From: Bacteroidales bacterium
GTDB taxonomy: Bacteria; Bacteroidota; Bacteroidia; Bacteroidales; PWNQ01
Reading direction: 5' to 3'
NCBI GenBank assembly: GCA_021738505.1
Contig: JAIPBW010000015.1
Span: forward strand, 1 to 52,457
DNA length: 52,457 nt
In this document: piece by piece, positions 20,267-32,506 of the stretch
Layout of the letters: each line of letters starts with the position of its first letter
Numbering within the stretch: position 1 is the stretch's first letter
Position numbers and translations under genes: made by a program
Notes under the pieces: model-generated
What the model saw: only the letters and a program-made list of their open reading frames with translations
Told to the model about the DNA's origin: nothing
Databases searched by the model: none

Positions 20267-21682
20267 ATGATAAATTTGAAAAATACAGGCCTTTATACGG
20301 ATTTTTACGAGCTGACTATGGCTCAGGGATATTTTCTTAACGGGATGCACAAGAAGCAGGCGACCTTTGATTACTTTTATCGTAAGAATCCATTCCATGG
20401 AGGTTATGTTGTTTTTGCCGGATTGTCTGATTTTTTAGATGAGTTGGAGGCCTTTCAATTTGGTCAGGATGCGTTAAATTACTTAAAAGCAAAGGGTTTT
20501 CAGGATTCATTTCTGGAATATTTAGCTGATTTTCGTTTTCGTGGAGACATATATTCGTGTAAAGAGGGAGAAATTGTTTTTCCACTGGAACCTATCCTCA
20601 GGGTAGATGGTAACATCGTAGAAGCTCAGTTGATCGAATCCATGCTGTTAAATATATTGAACTTCACTTCTTTAATAGCTACTAAAGCAGTACGCATTCG
20701 GCATGAAGCCGGAGAGCGGAAGTTTGCCGACTTTGGATTGCGAAGGGCGCAAGGCTTGGGTAGCGTTTATGCTTCAAAAGCATCTATAATCGGAGGAGCC
20801 AATTCAACCTCCAATGTATTTGCAGGAGCCGAATATGATATACCGCTTAGCGGAACGATGGCTCATAGCTGGGTGCAAAGTTTTGATACGGAAATTGAAG
20901 CTTTTCGTTCTTATGCATCTATTTATCCGAATAGTTGCATTTTATTGATTGATACTTATGATACAATCAACATAGGTTTGAAAAATGCGATAACCATTGC
21001 TAAAGAACTGGAAGAAAAAGGACACAAACTAATAGGTGTTAGGCTCGACAGTGGCGATTTGGCTTATTTGTCAAAAGAAGTAAGGAAAATATTAGATCAA
21101 CAGGGACTTGAATATGTCAATATCGTAGCCTCTAATCAGTTGGATGAATATTTGATACGGTCTTTAAATCTTCAAAAAGCCCCGATTGATGTTTTTGGTG
21201 TTGGTACAAGATTGATCACCGGTGCAACGGATGCTGCGCTTGATGGAGTTTATAAGATGTCCGAATATGACGGTGAGTCAAGATTAAAGATATCCGATAA
21301 TATTACTAAGCTATCATTGCCGGGGAAGAAAAATGTGATCCGGTATTTTAATTCCGTAAACCAATTTTATGCTGATGCTGTTATTCTTGAAGATGAAAAA
21401 GATATTCATGAGATGATTCATCCGCATTATAAAGATAAAAGATGCCGTTTGCTAGATATGGATTACGAAACACTACTTTTGCCTGTTATGATTCAGGGTG
21501 AAAGAAAAATCAAATCTCAGAATACCGAGGAGATTGCAGAATTTGTTCAGGACCGGCTTTTAGGCCTGGATGGATCCATTACCCGGCTCGAAAACCCACA
21601 TATCTATAAAGTCGGGTTAAGTGATAAACTAATGAAACTAAGAGACTCAATTGCATTTGAAAAACAAAATAACGGAGGTTAA
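20267..21682 (+). CDS. pncB: Nicotinate phosphoribosyltransferase
   Basis: A 471-residue enzyme converting nicotinate plus PRPP (with ATP) to nicotinate mononucleotide, the entry step of the Preiss-Handler NAD salvage route. Family features: N-terminal LYTDFYELTMAQGYF (residues 8-22), DFGLRRAQG near 150, GTMAHSWVQSF near 200 with the His that is phosphorylated in this family, the VRLDSGDLAYLSKEVR segment near 260 and GVGTRLITG near 315. The C-terminal extension and overall length match the Bacteroidota/Gram-positive PncB type. pncA starts 2 bp after the stop, with its ribosome binding site inside the pncB end, so the two are coupled. Confidence 0.95.
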   Translation: MINLKNTGLYTDFYELTMAQGYFLNGMHKKQATFDYFYRKNPFHGGYVVFAGLSDFLDELEAFQFGQDALNYLKAKGFQDSFLEYLADFRFRGDIYSCKEGEIVFPLEPILRVDGNIVEAQLIESMLLNILNFTSLIATKAVRIRHEAGERKFADFGLRRAQGLGSVYASKASIIGGANSTSNVFAGAEYDIPLSGTMAHSWVQSFDTEIEAFRSYASIYPNSCILLIDTYDTINIGLKNAITIAKELEEKGHKLIGVRLDSGDLAYLSKEVRKILDQQGLEYVNIVASNQLDEYLIRSLNLQKAPIDVFGVGTRLITGATDAALDGVYKMSEYDGESRLKISDNITKLSLPGKKNVIRYFNSVNQFYADAVILEDEKDIHEMIHPHYKDKRCRLLDMDYETLLLPVMIQGERKIKSQNTEEIAEFVQDRLLGLDGSITRLENPHIYKVGLSDKLMKLRDSIAFEKQNNGG

Positions 21683-21684
21683 CT

Positions 21685-22227
21685 ATGGAAGCTTTACTTA
21701 TTGTAGACGTTCAGAATGATTTTTGTCCCGGAGGAGCATTAGCTGCTCCTAATGGAGACGAGGTTGTTCCGGTAATTAACAAATTAATGGATAAATTTAA
21801 ACTCGTTGTGGCGTCAAAGGATTGGCACCCTGAGGAGTCAGTGCATTTTGAAAAATGGCCAAAACATTGTATAAAAAATACTCATGGAGCGGAATTTCAC
21901 CCGGATCTGAATACAGATAAAATTGATAATATTTTCTTAAAAGGGACAGAAGGTGAAGACGATGGCTATTCTGCCTTAGAAGCGACCAATGTGGATGCGG
22001 AAGAGTTTTTGAAAGATAAAAAAGTAAACAGGGTGTATATCAGTGGCCTTACAACGGACTATTGCGTTAAGGATACGGCTATAAGTGTTGTGAATGCCGG
22101 GTTTGATACCTATGTTATTGAAGATGCGATCCGGGCTGTGAATGTGAATCCCGGCGATGGCGAACAAGCTATAAGGCAAATGAAAGATGCAGGTTGCCAT
22201 ATTGTCAAATCAGATAATCTAAATTAA
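21685..22227 (+). CDS. pncA: Nicotinamidase
   Basis: A 180-residue isochorismatase-fold enzyme hydrolysing nicotinamide to nicotinate and ammonia, which feeds PncB just upstream. The catalytic triad is visible: Asp8 ([14 protein letters not shown]), Lys86 ([14 protein letters not shown]) and Cys127 ([12 protein letters not shown]). The metal-binding DWHP...H cluster ([12 protein letters not shown]) is present. Length is typical. GGAGG is placed 6 nt before the ATG. The pairing gives a self-contained nicotinamide to NaMN salvage module. Confidence 0.96.
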   Translation: MEALLIVDVQNDFCPGGALAAPNGDEVVPVINKLMDKFKLVVASKDWHPEESVHFEKWPKHCIKNTHGAEFHPDLNTDKIDNIFLKGTEGEDDGYSALEATNVDAEEFLKDKKVNRVYISGLTTDYCVKDTAISVVNAGFDTYVIEDAIRAVNVNPGDGEQAIRQMKDAGCHIVKSDNLN

Positions 22228-22259
22228 ATACCCAATTAAAAACCAAAATAATTAAAGAT

Positions 22260-23315
22260 ATGGATTACAAAGAAATTGTTAAAACACTCGGAGATAATGC
22301 CGAATATCTCCTTGAACACAAAAGTAAAACAATAGATAAAAGCAGGTTGCATTTGCCGGGCCCGGACTTTATTGACAGGGTTCTTTATCATTCCAATCGC
22401 AACCCTAAAGTATTGAGGAATTTGCAGAATACATTTGATCATGGCCGCTTAGGGGGAACAGGTTATTTGTCTATCCTTCCGGTTGATCAGGGGATTGAGC
22501 ATACTGCAGGCGCGTCATTTGCACCTAATGCAGATTATTTCGATCCGGAAAATATCGTAAAACTTGCAATTGAAGGGGGAGCAAATGCTGTCGCTTCAAC
22601 AGTGGGTGTTTTAGGTTCTGTAGCTCGTAAATATGCGCATAAAATTCCCTTTATCGTAAAAATCAATCATAATGAGCTTTTAACTTATCCAAACACCTAT
22701 GATCAGATTTCTTTTGGCAGTGTAGAAGAGGCCTGGGAAATGGGTGCAGCCGGAATCGGAGCTACGATTTACTTTGGCTCTCCGGAATCCAACCGTCAGA
22801 TTGTTGAAATATCACAAGCGTTTGAACGTGCTCATGAATTGGGAATGTATACCGTATTATGGTGTTATTTACGCAATAATGAATTTAAACGTGATAAGGA
22901 TTACCACCTGGCGGCAGATACCACAGCACAGGCCAACCATTTAGGTGTTACTATACAGGCTGATATTATCAAACAGAAATTACCTGTGAATAATGGCGGA
23001 TTTAAAGAAATAGGCTTTGCTAAGACCAATGAAAAAATGTATACCGAACTGGCAACTGAACATCCTATTGACCTTACGCGTTATCAGGTGATTAATAATT
23101 ATATGGGCCGATCAGGTCTGATAAACTCTGGTGGAGCTTCAAAAGGTGAAACTGATCTGGCGGATGCTGTTGCTACTGCAGTTATTAATAAACGTGCCGG
23201 CGGAATGGGATTGATCAGCGGAAGAAAAGCTTTCCAGAAACCGTTGAAAGAAGGCGTGGAACTCCTGAATGCGATTCAGGATGTATATCTCTGTAAAGAT
23301 ATTGACATTGCCTAA
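22260..23315 (+). CDS. fbaB: Class I fructose-bisphosphate aldolase (FbaB/DhnA type)
   Basis: A 351-residue aldolase interconverting fructose 1,6-bisphosphate with DHAP and glyceraldehyde 3-phosphate, acting in glycolysis and gluconeogenesis. Seen: [17 protein letters not shown] near residue 75-90, [11 protein letters not shown] near 130, and [10 protein letters not shown] with the predicted Schiff-base lysine at about 238, matching the position in E. coli FbaB (237). The [10 protein letters not shown] and [13 protein letters not shown] phosphate-binding segments lie near the end. It sits 33 bp behind pncA and is followed at once by a strong terminator, so it is probably the last gene of the pnc transcript; the functional link to NAD salvage is not obvious. 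Confidence 0.94.
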   Translation: MDYKEIVKTLGDNAEYLLEHKSKTIDKSRLHLPGPDFIDRVLYHSNRNPKVLRNLQNTFDHGRLGGTGYLSILPVDQGIEHTAGASFAPNADYFDPENIVKLAIEGGANAVASTVGVLGSVARKYAHKIPFIVKINHNELLTYPNTYDQISFGSVEEAWEMGAAGIGATIYFGSPESNRQIVEISQAFERAHELGMYTVLWCYLRNNEFKRDKDYHLAADTTAQANHLGVTIQADIIKQKLPVNNGGFKEIGFAKTNEKMYTELATEHPIDLTRYQVINNYMGRSGLINSGGASKGETDLADAVATAVINKRAGGMGLISGRKAFQKPLKEGVELLNAIQDVYLCKDIDIA

Positions 23316-23354
23316 CCTAAAAGAACCGGTTAAACTTTACATAGCATAAAAAAA

Positions 23355-23387
23355 GGCTATTGACATTGTTTGTCGATAGCCTTTTTT
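23355..23387. terminator. Bidirectional intrinsic terminator
   Basis: An 11-bp stem (GGCTATTGACA with TGTCGATAGCC, one mismatch) around the loop TTGTT, flanked by an A run on the left (23348-23354) and T6 on the right. It ends the fbaB transcript on the plus strand and the long rpoBC-DUF3467 transcript on the minus strand. Confidence 0.92.
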
Positions 23388-23408
23388 CGGTATAGAAAAA
23401 TTCACTCC

Positions 23409-23741
23409 TTATGCTTGTGTTTGACCTCCGGGGCTCATGTTCATCGGAGGTGCCTGATTGTTAGGCTCACTTTCTTCAATTTCTCCATGCATGGACTCAA
23501 ACTTCTTAATGTTGTCGGATAATGCCCGCAAAAGACGCTTTGCGTGATGTGGTGTAAGCACAATTCTCGATTTCACTTTTGCTTTAGGGGCTCCCGGCAT
23601 CATACGGATAAAGTCGATCACAAATTCCGAATTGGAATGATTGATGATGGTAAGGTTCGAATATGTTCCTTCTGCAACATCTTCTCCCAATTCAATATTG
23701 ATTTGATTGGGATCGCGCTTTTTATTTTGGTTTTCATCCAT
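23409..23741 (-). CDS. DUF3467 family protein
   Basis: A 110-residue soluble protein of unknown function. The core (TYSNLTIINHSNSEFVIDF, then MMPGAPKAKVKSRIVLTPHHAKRLLRAL) is the DUF3467 signature. The ends are low-complexity (acidic and Asn/Pro/Gly/Met-rich tail). The gene is 18 bp behind rpoC and is placed there in many Bacteroidota, which suggests co-expression with RNA polymerase but not a proven role. It is the last gene before the shared terminator. Confidence 0.9.
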   Translation of the reverse strand: MDENQNKKRDPNQINIELGEDVAEGTYSNLTIINHSNSEFVIDFIRMMPGAPKAKVKSRIVLTPHHAKRLLRALSDNIKKFESMHGEIEESEPNNQAPPMNMSPGGQTQA

Positions 23742-23759
23742 AATTGAAAAGATTTACTG

Positions 23760-26700
23760 TTAGCTATTGTCTGAGTCTTCAAGGGTTTGATCCTCTTGAT
23801 GATATTCAGATTGTTCTCTTAGTTTGTCATATTCATCTTGAGAGCCGACAATAATGTCGTTATAGTCTCTCAGGCCGGTACCGGCAGGTATTTTGTGACC
23901 AACGATAACGTTTTCTTTCAGCCCCTGCAATTTATCAACTTTTGCGTTAACGGCTGCTTCCGTAAGTACTTTGGTTGTTTCCTGGAAGGAAGCTGCAGAG
24001 ATAAAGCTTTTCGTTTGTAGCGAAGCTTTTGTAATTCCCTGTAAGACCTGTTTGGCTGTTGCAGGTTGCGTTTCACGGGCCTGAACAAGCGTTTTATCTT
24101 GTCTTCTCAGCATGGAATTTTCTTCGCGCAGCTTTCTTGCACTCACAATTTGCCCGGCTTTTAAATTACCGGAATCACCAGGTTCTTCCACAACTTTTTT
24201 GTTGAAGATCCAGTCATTTTCAGCCTGGAAATCGGTTTTCTCAACGATTTCACTTTCCAGAAAACGGGTATCGCCGGGATCACTGATTTCTACCTTACGC
24301 ATCATCTGCCTTACAATGACTTCAAAATGCTTGTCATTAATTTTTACACCTTGCAGGCGATATACTTCCTGTACTTCGTTGACAATATATTCCTGAACTT
24401 TTGTCGGACCTTTAACAGATAAGATGTCTGCAGGAGTCATTGCTCCATCAGATAATGCTGTACCTGCTTTCACAAAGTCATTTTCCTGGGCCAGAATTTG
24501 CTTAGAAGTAGGAATGAGGTATTTCTTTGATTCTCCGGTTTTTGAAGTAATAACTACCTCACGGTTTCCGCGTTTTAGCTTTTTACTAAATGATACAACT
24601 CCGTCAATTTCTGAGACTGTTGCCGGATCTGAAGGATTCCTTGCTTCAAACAATTCGGTAACACGGGGTAAACCTCCTGTAATGTCACCGGATTTTCCTA
24701 ATGCGCGTGGAATTTTACAGAGTGATTCTCCCGGATTAACGGAATCTCCTTCATCTACGCTAAGGTGAGCCCCCACAGGCAAGTCAAAGACTTTAACAAG
24801 CTCATCGTTGCCGTCATAAATCTGTATAGACGGATTTTTCGAACGGCGGCGTGTTTCAATGATTACTTTTTCCTGATATCCTGTTTGCTCATCAGAAATG
24901 ACTTTGAATGTTTCGCCTTCAACAACATTTTTAAATTTAACGGTACCTTTAACGTCCGAAATAATCAATGCGTTATACGGATCCCATTCACAGATGACCT
25001 CATCTTTTTTCACCGTATCGCCGTCATCTTTATAAAGTTGCGAACCATACGGGATGTTGTGTGATGCTAATACAACGTTCGTGTTCGGGTCAATAAGGCG
25101 TAATTCAGCAGAACGACCAACGACAACCTTATACGTATTGTCGTTTTTATCTTTATAATCAACTGCACGCAGTTCATCTATTTCAATGTAGGCATCATTT
25201 TTTGCAGTGATATTGTTTTCAACTGCAATATTTGATGCTGTACCACCTACGTGGAATGTACGAAGTGTAAGCTGTGTACCTGGTTCACCAATTGATTGAG
25301 CGGCAATAACCCCAACAGCTTCTCCACGTTCAGCCATTCTTCCTGTTGCCAGGTTACGGCCGTAGCATTTGCTACATACACCTGTTGACGATTCACATGT
25401 CAATACTGATCTTATTTCTACAGTTTCAATATTGGCATTTTCGATATTCCTGGCAATAGGTTCTGTAATTTCTTCTCCGGAAGATATGATGAGCTCACCG
25501 GTGTGCGGGTTGAAAACATCATGAATGGATACACGCCCCAAAATACGATCGTAAAGAGTTTCTACAACTTCTTCATTACGCTTGAGAGCAGTTGCCGAAA
25601 GGCCTCGTAATGTGCCACAATCCTCTTCGGAGATAATAACGTCTTGAGAAACATCAACCAGGCGGCGGGTAAGATATCCCGCATCCGCTGTTTTCAGGGC
25701 TGTATCGGCAAGACCTTTACGTGCTCCGTGTGTTGAAATAAAGTACTCAAGTACTGAAAGCCCTTCTTTGAAGTTTGATAGAATAGGGTTCTCAATGATT
25801 TCCGCACCAGTAGTACCTGATTTTTGCGGCTTAGCCATTAGTCCACGTATACCTGACAGCTGACGAATCTGTTCTTTTGAACCACGAGCACCGGAATCAA
25901 GCATCATGAAAACAGGATTAAAGCCTTGCTTATCTTCTGTTAGTTGCTTCATGAGCCTGTTTGTCAAATGCGAGTTCGTATGTGTCCAAATGTCGATAAT
26001 TTGGTTGTAACGCTCGTTGTTGGTAATGAATCCCATATTATAGTTATTCATTACTTCATCTACTTCTTCATGAGCCTTTGCAATCATTTCTTCTTTTATC
26101 TTTGGAATGATTACATCGCCAATATTAAAGGAAAGTCCACCTTCATAGGATAAGCGATACCCCATTTCCTTTATATTATCAAGGAACTCAACTGTTTTCT
26201 TATTATCTGTCTTTTTAAGAAGGTCTCCGATAATATCACGGACGGACTTTTTGGTTAATAAACGATTAATAAATCCGTATTCTTTCGGAACCACTTCGTT
26301 AAATAAAACGCGACCAACCGTTGTTTCAATGATTTCTTTTTTGAATCCACCGTTCTCTTTATCCGGAATTTCAACACGCACATTGATAATGGCATGCATA
26401 TCCACACGATTTTCATTAAAGCCAATAATGACTTCTTCAGGTGAATAGAAAGTTATGCCTTCTCCTTTAACAGGATTATCAGGCGTACTTCTGCGGCTTT
26501 TGGTTAAATAATAAAGCCCTAATACCATATCCTGTGACGGGACAGTAACGGGAGCTCCGTTCGCCGGGTTTAAGATGTTATGTGAGGACAACATCAAAAT
26601 TTGAGCTTCTAAAATTGCTGCATTTCCTAAAGGTACGTGCACAGCCATTTGGTCACCATCAAAGTCAGCATTAAAAGCAGTACATGCCAATGGGTGTAAC

Positions 26701-28088
26701 TGGATGGCTTTTCCTTCAATTAGTTTTGGTTGGAAAGCCTGTATACCTAACCTGTGAAGGGTAGGAGCTCTGTTAAGCATAACAGGATGTCCTTTTAAAA
26801 CATTTTCCAGGATATCCCAAACAACCGGATCTTTACGGTCTACAATTTTCTTCGCTGATTTTACGGTCTTAACAATACCGCGTTCTAACATTTTGCGGAT
26901 AATAAATGGCTTAAACAATTCGGAAGCCATTTCCTTGGGAATTCCACATTCGTTAAGTCTCAGTTCTGGCCCTACAACAATAACAGAACGTCCGGAGTAG
27001 TCAACACGTTTACCTAAAAGATTTTGACGGAAGCGACCTTGTTTTCCTTTTAAGCTATCGCTCAATGATTTGAGCGGACGGTTCGAGTCTGTTTTGACAG
27101 CATTCGATTTTCTGGAGTTATCGAACAGGGAGTCCACGGATTCCTGAAGCATACGTTTTTCATTACGTAAGATTACATCAGGAGCTTTGATCTCCATAAG
27201 CCTTTTAAGGCGGTTATTTCTGATGATAACTCTTCTGTATAAATCATTCAGGTCAGAAGTAGCAAAACGGCCACCGTCCAGTGGTACTAATGGCCTGAGA
27301 TCGGGAGGTATGACCGGGACTACTTTCATAACCATCCATTCGGGACGGTTTTCTTTTCTTTTATGGGAATCTCTGAAAGCTTCAACCACGCGGAGTCGTT
27401 TCAGCGCATCTTTTTTCCGTTGTTGAGACGTTTCTGTATTTGCTTTGTGTCGGAGGTTAAACGATAATTCATCGAGGTCAAGGCGGGCCAGTAGCTCATG
27501 AATGGCTTCAGCACCCATCTTGGCAATGAATTTATCGGGGTCGGAGTCGTCAAGATATTGATTTTCCACAGGAATTTTTTCCATGTGTTCAAAATATTCT
27601 TCCTCTGTGAGGAAATCCATATAGTTAACTCCGTTTTCGCCGGCAGCTCCGGCATTAACGACCACGTAGCGTTCGTAATAAATGATGGAGTCAAGCTTTT
27701 TGGATTGTAGTCCTAAGAGGGCTCCTAATTTATTGGGCAATGACCGGAAAAACCAGATATGCGCAACAGGGACTACAAGTTCGATATGTCCCATGCGTTC
27801 GCGTCTTACCTTTTTCTCTGTAACTTCTACACCACAGCGGTCACAAACGATACCTTTGTAACGGATACGCTTGTATTTACCGCAATGACATTCGAAGTCC
27901 TTGACCGGCCCAAAAATACGCTCACAGAATAAACCATCACGTTCGGGTTTATAGGTTCTGTAGTTGATTGTCTCCGGCTTTAATACTTCGCCATGTGATT
28001 GTTCATAAATCAACTCAGGCGATGCTATGCTTAGAGTTATTTTAGAAAAATCGTTTCTTATTAGATTTGAATCATTTCTGAAAGCCAT
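23760..28088 (-). CDS. rpoC: DNA-directed RNA polymerase subunit beta'
   Basis: A 1442-residue catalytic subunit. The N-terminal zinc ribbon ([20 protein letters not shown], about residues 64-84) and the active-site [12 protein letters not shown] (near 475) that binds the catalytic Mg are intact. The second zinc site ([13 protein letters not shown]) and the trigger-loop/bridge region ([16 protein letters not shown]) follow near 905-945. Length and sequence are typical for Bacteroidota. Separated from rpoB by 50 bp, transcribed with it, and followed by the DUF3467 gene. Confidence 0.98.
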   Translation of the reverse strand: MAFRNDSNLIRNDFSKITLSIASPELIYEQSHGEVLKPETINYRTYKPERDGLFCERIFGPVKDFECHCGKYKRIRYKGIVCDRCGVEVTEKKVRRERMGHIELVVPVAHIWFFRSLPNKLGALLGLQSKKLDSIIYYERYVVVNAGAAGENGVNYMDFLTEEEYFEHMEKIPVENQYLDDSDPDKFIAKMGAEAIHELLARLDLDELSFNLRHKANTETSQQRKKDALKRLRVVEAFRDSHKRKENRPEWMVMKVVPVIPPDLRPLVPLDGGRFATSDLNDLYRRVIIRNNRLKRLMEIKAPDVILRNEKRMLQESVDSLFDNSRKSNAVKTDSNRPLKSLSDSLKGKQGRFRQNLLGKRVDYSGRSVIVVGPELRLNECGIPKEMASELFKPFIIRKMLERGIVKTVKSAKKIVDRKDPVVWDILENVLKGHPVMLNRAPTLHRLGIQAFQPKLIEGKAIQLHPLACTAFNADFDGDQMAVHVPLGNAAILEAQILMLSSHNILNPANGAPVTVPSQDMVLGLYYLTKSRRSTPDNPVKGEGITFYSPEEVIIGFNENRVDMHAIINVRVEIPDKENGGFKKEIIETTVGRVLFNEVVPKEYGFINRLLTKKSVRDIIGDLLKKTDNKKTVEFLDNIKEMGYRLSYEGGLSFNIGDVIIPKIKEEMIAKAHEEVDEVMNNYNMGFITNNERYNQIIDIWTHTNSHLTNRLMKQLTEDKQGFNPVFMMLDSGARGSKEQIRQLSGIRGLMAKPQKSGTTGAEIIENPILSNFKEGLSVLEYFISTHGARKGLADTALKTADAGYLTRRLVDVSQDVIISEEDCGTLRGLSATALKRNEEVVETLYDRILGRVSIHDVFNPHTGELIISSGEEITEPIARNIENANIETVEIRSVLTCESSTGVCSKCYGRNLATGRMAERGEAVGVIAAQSIGEPGTQLTLRTFHVGGTASNIAVENNITAKNDAYIEIDELRAVDYKDKNDNTYKVVVGRSAELRLIDPNTNVVLASHNIPYGSQLYKDDGDTVKKDEVICEWDPYNALIISDVKGTVKFKNVVEGETFKVISDEQTGYQEKVIIETRRRSKNPSIQIYDGNDELVKVFDLPVGAHLSVDEGDSVNPGESLCKIPRALGKSGDITGGLPRVTELFEARNPSDPATVSEIDGVVSFSKKLKRGNREVVITSKTGESKKYLIPTSKQILAQENDFVKAGTALSDGAMTPADILSVKGPTKVQEYIVNEVQEVYRLQGVKINDKHFEVIVRQMMRKVEISDPGDTRFLESEIVEKTDFQAENDWIFNKKVVEEPGDSGNLKAGQIVSARKLREENSMLRRQDKTLVQARETQPATAKQVLQGITKASLQTKSFISAASFQETTKVLTEAAVNAKVDKLQGLKENVIVGHKIPAGTGLRDYNDIIVGSQDEYDKLREQSEYHQEDQTLEDSDNS

Positions 28089-28138
28089 ATTCGGATACTT
28101 TATTGCTTACTGTTAATATAAAGGATTGCTCCTGTGAA

Positions 28139-31100
28139 CTATTTATCGAAGTCGATGTTCATACCAAGTCCGTTCAGTTCGTGCACCAGCACTTTGAACG
28201 ATTCCGGAATACCGGGTTTAATCATATTTTGCCCTTTGACAATCGATTCATAAACTTTGGCACGTCCATTGACATCATCAGATTTGACCGTTAACACTTC
28301 CTGCAGGATATTTGCTGCGCCAAATGCTTCAAGAGCCCAAACTTCCATCTCTCCAAAACGCTGACCACCAAATTGTGCTTTTCCGCCAAGAGGTTGCTGA
28401 GTAATTAGAGAATAAGGGCCGATGGAACGGGCGTGCATCTTATCTTCGATCATGTGGTGCAACTTAAGCATGTAGATAATTCCTACTGTTGTTTTCTGCT
28501 TAAACGGCATACCATTTTCCCCATCATAAAGTTGAACTTTACCATTTTCCGGCAGTCCGGCTTTTTCTAGGTATTCATTGATCTGATCTACGGAAGCTCC
28601 GTCAAAAATAGGTGTGGAAAACTTAAGTCCGAGTTTTTCACCTGCCCAGCCAAGAACAGTTTCGTAAATCTGTCCAAGGTTCATCCGCGATGGAACGCCA
28701 AGCGGGTTAAGAACAAGATCTACAGGAGTTCCGTCCTCTAAGAAAGGCATGTCTTCCTGCCGAACTATTTTGGCCACAATACCTTTATTTCCGTGACGTC
28801 CGGCCATCTTATCACCAACATTGATTTTACGTTTTTTGGCTATATAAACTTTAGCCATCTGAACAATGCCGGTAGGTAGCTCGTCGCCTACAGTAATATT
28901 GAACTTCTCACGGTTGAAACGTCCTACTTCTTCCTTGTATTTTATGCTGTAATTGTGGAGCAGTTTCTTTATGAGTTCGTTTTTCTGTTTGTCTGTGGTC
29001 CATTTTCGCGGACTGATATTGATATAATCATCTACTCCGGAAAGAACTTTTTTGGTAAATTTCGTCCGTTTGGGGATGATTACATCTTTGTATTTGTTTG
29101 TTACTCCCTGCGATGTTTTACCATTGACAATAGATAGTAACTTTTCAATTAAAATTTCACGCAGTTCTTCAAGGTTTGCATTATGCTGCGCTTCCAGCTT
29201 ATCAAGTTGTTCTTTTTCCTTGTTGCGTGTCCCTTTATCCTTAACGGATCTGGAGTATAAATTTTTATCTACAACTACGCCGTGCAATGAAGGTGGTGCC
29301 TTAAGCGAAGCATCTTTTACGTCACCGGCTTTGTCACCAAAGATTGCGCGAAGCAATTTTTCTTCAGGAGTAGGATCTGTTTCTCCTTTCGGAGTAATCT
29401 TTCCAATGAGAATGTCGCCTTCGTTCACTTCTGCACCGATGCGTATGATTCCGTTTTCATCGAGATTTTTCGTTGCATCCAGACTAACATTAGGAATATC
29501 CGGTGTCAGTTCTTCAACGCCACGTTTTGTATCTCTTACTTCCATAACATATTCATCAATATGAATGGAAGTATATGTGTCATTACGTACAAGATTTTCG
29601 CTAATAACGACGGCATCCTCAAAGTTATATCCTTTCCAGGGCATGAATGCTACCTTCAGGTTACGGCCAATACCAAGTTCGCCGTCTGATGTAGCATATC
29701 CTTTGGTTAAAATTTCTCCTTTATTAACTTTTTGCCCTTTTCGTACATTAGGGGTTAGGTTTACTGAGCTACCCTGATTCGTTTTGGCAAATTTTACCAG
29801 CGGATATTCTTTGGTTTCTTCTGCGAAAGATACCAATTCTTCTTCTTCGCTACGTGTATATCGAATTCTTATCTTGTTGGCATCAACAAAATCAATAACA
29901 CCGTCCCCTTCAGCAACAATATTTGTTCTGGAGTCAAGAGCTACTTGTCTTTCCAGTCCGGTTCCTACAATAGGTGCTTCAGGTTGCATTAATGGCACGG
30001 CCTGACGCATCATATTGGATCCCATAAGTGCGCGGTTGGCATCATCGTGTTCCAAAAACGGAATCAGCGAAGCGGCTACTGAGGCAATTTGGTTTGGTGC
30101 TATATCAATAAGGTCAATATCCTCTGGTGACACCAAAGGATAATCTGCCATTTTTCTGGCTTTGATCCTTTCCTGAGAAATTTTACCGTCTTCTTCAATA
30201 TCAATGACGGAATGCGTTATAATTTGGTCTTCTTCTTCTTCCGCAGTCAAGAATATCGGATCTTCATCAATTTTTACCTGTCCGTTATCTACTTTATTAT
30301 ATGGAGTTTCAATAAAACCGAGTTTATTGATCTTGGCATATACACTAAGGGAAGAAATAAGACCAATATTCGGACCTTCTGGTGTTTCTATCGTACACAG
30401 ACGTCCATAGTGGGTATAGTGAACGTCACGCACTTCAAATCCGGCTCGCTCACGCGTTAGACCTCCTGGCCCTAATGCCGAAATACGACGTTTATGGGTA
30501 ACCTCACTTAAAGGATTGGTTTGGTCCATGAACTGTGACAACTGATTTGTTCCAAAGAAGGAGTTGATCACAGAAGATAATGTTTTGGCATTAATCAGAT
30601 CGGTTGGTGTAAAGACCTCATTGTCGCGTACGTTCATACGCTCACGTATGGTTCTTGCCATACGTGATAAACCTACACCAAACTGATTATATAATTGTTC
30701 ACCTACTGTGCGCACACGACGGTTACTAAGGTGGTCGATATCGTCAACTTCCGTTTTTTCATTGATCAACCGAATCAGATGCTGGATAATCTGAATGATA
30801 TCTTCATTCGTTAATATTCTTGTATCCAGCGGAATATTAAGTTCCAGTTTTTTGTTGATCTTATAGCGGCCTACTTCTCCCAGGTCATAACGTTTGTCAC
30901 TGAAGAAGAGGTTTTGGATAATACTTCTTGCTGTTTCTTCATCCGGTGGTTCAGCACTTCTTAACTGTCGATAGATAAACTCAACAGCTTCTTTTTCAGA
31001 GTTGGCTGTATCTTTCTGCAGTGTGCTAAAGATAATATCGTAATCGTTGGAAGAAGAACCTTCTTTGTGCAGTAAAATGGTTTTAACGCCAGCATCTACA

Positions 31101-31939
31101 ATTTGATCGATATGATGCTCTTCTAATTCTGTTTCCCGGTCGATGATTACTTCGGTACGTTCAATAGAAACGACTTCTCCGGTATCTTCATCAACAAAGT
31201 CTTCAATCCATGAGCGTAGCACTGTTGCCGCTAGTTTGCGTCCAATGACTTTTTTCAGTCCGGATTTGGACACTTTCACCTCATCAGCAAGGTTGAAAAT
31301 TTGCAGGATGTCTTTGTCGCTTTCGTACCCGATAGCCCTGAGCAAGGTAGTAATAGGTAATTTTTTCTTTCTGTCGATGTAGGCGTACATCACATTGTTG
31401 ATGTCTGTAGCAAACTCGATCCATGATCCCTTAAATGGGATAATGCGTGCGGAATAGAGTTGTGTTCCATTCGCATGACGGCTGGTACCGAAGAATACAC
31501 CGGGGGAGCGGTGGAGCTGCGAAACAATAACGCGTTCGGCACCGTTAATAATAAAGGCACCACTGGGCGACATATAAGGGATAAGACCGAGATACACATC
31601 CTGAATGATGGTCTCGAAATCTTCGTGTTCCGGGTCGGTACAATAAAGCTTGAGTTTTGCTTTTAGCGGGACACTGTAGGTTAGCCCACGCGCCAGGCAT
31701 TCTTCTATCGTGTATCTGGGTGGATCAATAAAATAATCCAGAAACTCCAGAACAAAATTGTTACGAGCATCAGTAATCGGGAAGTTTTCTGAAAAAACTT
31801 TGTAAAGACCTTCATTTTGCCTTTCTTCCGGAGAGGTTTCCAGTTGAAAGAAATCCTGGAAGGATTTCAATTGGATGTCCAGAAAGTCAGGGTACTTTGC
31901 CGGGATGCGGGATGATGCAAAGCTAATACGTTGATTCAT
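28139..31939 (-). CDS. rpoB: DNA-directed RNA polymerase subunit beta
   Basis: A 1266-residue subunit from the ATG at 31939; an alternative TTG at 31951 adds four residues (MASN if initiated there) and resembles starts of relatives, so it cannot be excluded. The rifampicin pocket ([28 protein letters not shown]-type region, about residues 466-495) has the usual sensitive residues. [12 protein letters not shown] and the C-terminal [21 protein letters not shown] clamp region are intact. A hairpin in the 120-bp gap behind rplL may set the ratio of polymerase to ribosomal-protein transcript. Confidence 0.98.
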   Translation of the reverse strand: MNQRISFASSRIPAKYPDFLDIQLKSFQDFFQLETSPEERQNEGLYKVFSENFPITDARNNFVLEFLDYFIDPPRYTIEECLARGLTYSVPLKAKLKLYCTDPEHEDFETIIQDVYLGLIPYMSPSGAFIINGAERVIVSQLHRSPGVFFGTSRHANGTQLYSARIIPFKGSWIEFATDINNVMYAYIDRKKKLPITTLLRAIGYESDKDILQIFNLADEVKVSKSGLKKVIGRKLAATVLRSWIEDFVDEDTGEVVSIERTEVIIDRETELEEHHIDQIVDAGVKTILLHKEGSSSNDYDIIFSTLQKDTANSEKEAVEFIYRQLRSAEPPDEETARSIIQNLFFSDKRYDLGEVGRYKINKKLELNIPLDTRILTNEDIIQIIQHLIRLINEKTEVDDIDHLSNRRVRTVGEQLYNQFGVGLSRMARTIRERMNVRDNEVFTPTDLINAKTLSSVINSFFGTNQLSQFMDQTNPLSEVTHKRRISALGPGGLTRERAGFEVRDVHYTHYGRLCTIETPEGPNIGLISSLSVYAKINKLGFIETPYNKVDNGQVKIDEDPIFLTAEEEEDQIITHSVIDIEEDGKISQERIKARKMADYPLVSPEDIDLIDIAPNQIASVAASLIPFLEHDDANRALMGSNMMRQAVPLMQPEAPIVGTGLERQVALDSRTNIVAEGDGVIDFVDANKIRIRYTRSEEEELVSFAEETKEYPLVKFAKTNQGSSVNLTPNVRKGQKVNKGEILTKGYATSDGELGIGRNLKVAFMPWKGYNFEDAVVISENLVRNDTYTSIHIDEYVMEVRDTKRGVEELTPDIPNVSLDATKNLDENGIIRIGAEVNEGDILIGKITPKGETDPTPEEKLLRAIFGDKAGDVKDASLKAPPSLHGVVVDKNLYSRSVKDKGTRNKEKEQLDKLEAQHNANLEELREILIEKLLSIVNGKTSQGVTNKYKDVIIPKRTKFTKKVLSGVDDYINISPRKWTTDKQKNELIKKLLHNYSIKYKEEVGRFNREKFNITVGDELPTGIVQMAKVYIAKKRKINVGDKMAGRHGNKGIVAKIVRQEDMPFLEDGTPVDLVLNPLGVPSRMNLGQIYETVLGWAGEKLGLKFSTPIFDGASVDQINEYLEKAGLPENGKVQLYDGENGMPFKQKTTVGIIYMLKLHHMIEDKMHARSIGPYSLITQQPLGGKAQFGGQRFGEMEVWALEAFGAANILQEVLTVKSDDVNGRAKVYESIVKGQNMIKPGIPESFKVLVHELNGLGMNIDFDK

Positions 31940-32015
31940 GTTTGAGGCCAAGGCTTTAATTTTTTAAAGTTAGCAAAGAAGATTAATAAAGAACGAAATA
32001 TATAAAACAGAAATA

Positions 32016-32046
32016 GACCTAACCCTGCGGTTAGGCAGGGAAGGTC
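32016..32046 (-). promoter_or_regulatory. Attenuator-like hairpin between rplL and rpoB
   Basis: GACCT (32016-32020) pairs with AGGTC (32042-32046) and CCCTGC (32023-32028) with GCAGGG (32035-32040). This makes an 11-bp interrupted stem with a 6-nt loop, followed in the direction of transcription by a U-rich run. An overlapping perfect 7-bp hairpin (CCTAACC with GGTTAGG, 32018-32035) is mutually exclusive with it. The position matches the known partial terminator between ribosomal-protein and polymerase genes in other bacteria; its action here is inferred. Confidence 0.65.
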
Positions 32047-32072
32047 CATATTATCAGGTCGTTAGTTGATAT

Positions 32073-32453
32073 TTACTTAACTTCAACTTCAGCACCAGCT
32101 TCTTCAAGTTGACTTTTCAGACCATCTGCTTCGTCTTTAGTAACCGCTTCTTTGATCGGTTTTGGAAGGTTGTCAACCAGTTCTTTTGCTTCTTTCAGCC
32201 CGAGGCTGGTGAGTTCTTTAACGAGTTTAACTACAGCGAGTTTCTTCGCTCCGGCTGATTTTAATACTACGTCAAATTCGGTTTGTTCTTCAGCTTGTTC
32301 GCCACCTTCGGCTTCGCCACCGCCTGCTACTGCTACAGGAGCTGCAGCTGCTGGTTCGATACCATATTCGTCTTTCAGAATTTCAGCTAATTCATTAACT
32401 TCTTTTACTGATAAGTTAACTAACTGTTCTGCAAATTCTTTTAAATCTGCCAT
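32073..32453 (-). CDS. rplL: 50S ribosomal protein bL12 (L7/L12)
   Basis: A 126-residue stalk protein: N-terminal dimerisation helices ([26 protein letters not shown]), an Ala/Gly/Glu-rich hinge (about 34-58) and the C-terminal factor-binding domain ([22 protein letters not shown] to the end). It recruits translational GTPases. It follows rplJ by 53 bp, as in nearly all bacteria. Confidence 0.98.
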   Translation of the reverse strand: MADLKEFAEQLVNLSVKEVNELAEILKDEYGIEPAAAAPVAVAGGGEAEGGEQAEEQTEFDVVLKSAGAKKLAVVKLVKELTSLGLKEAKELVDNLPKPIKEAVTKDEADGLKSQLEEAGAEVEVK

Positions 32454-32506
32454 TTTATTATTGTTTTAAGATGTTTTACAATTCGGTTATTTTTCGAAAA
32501 AATAGG

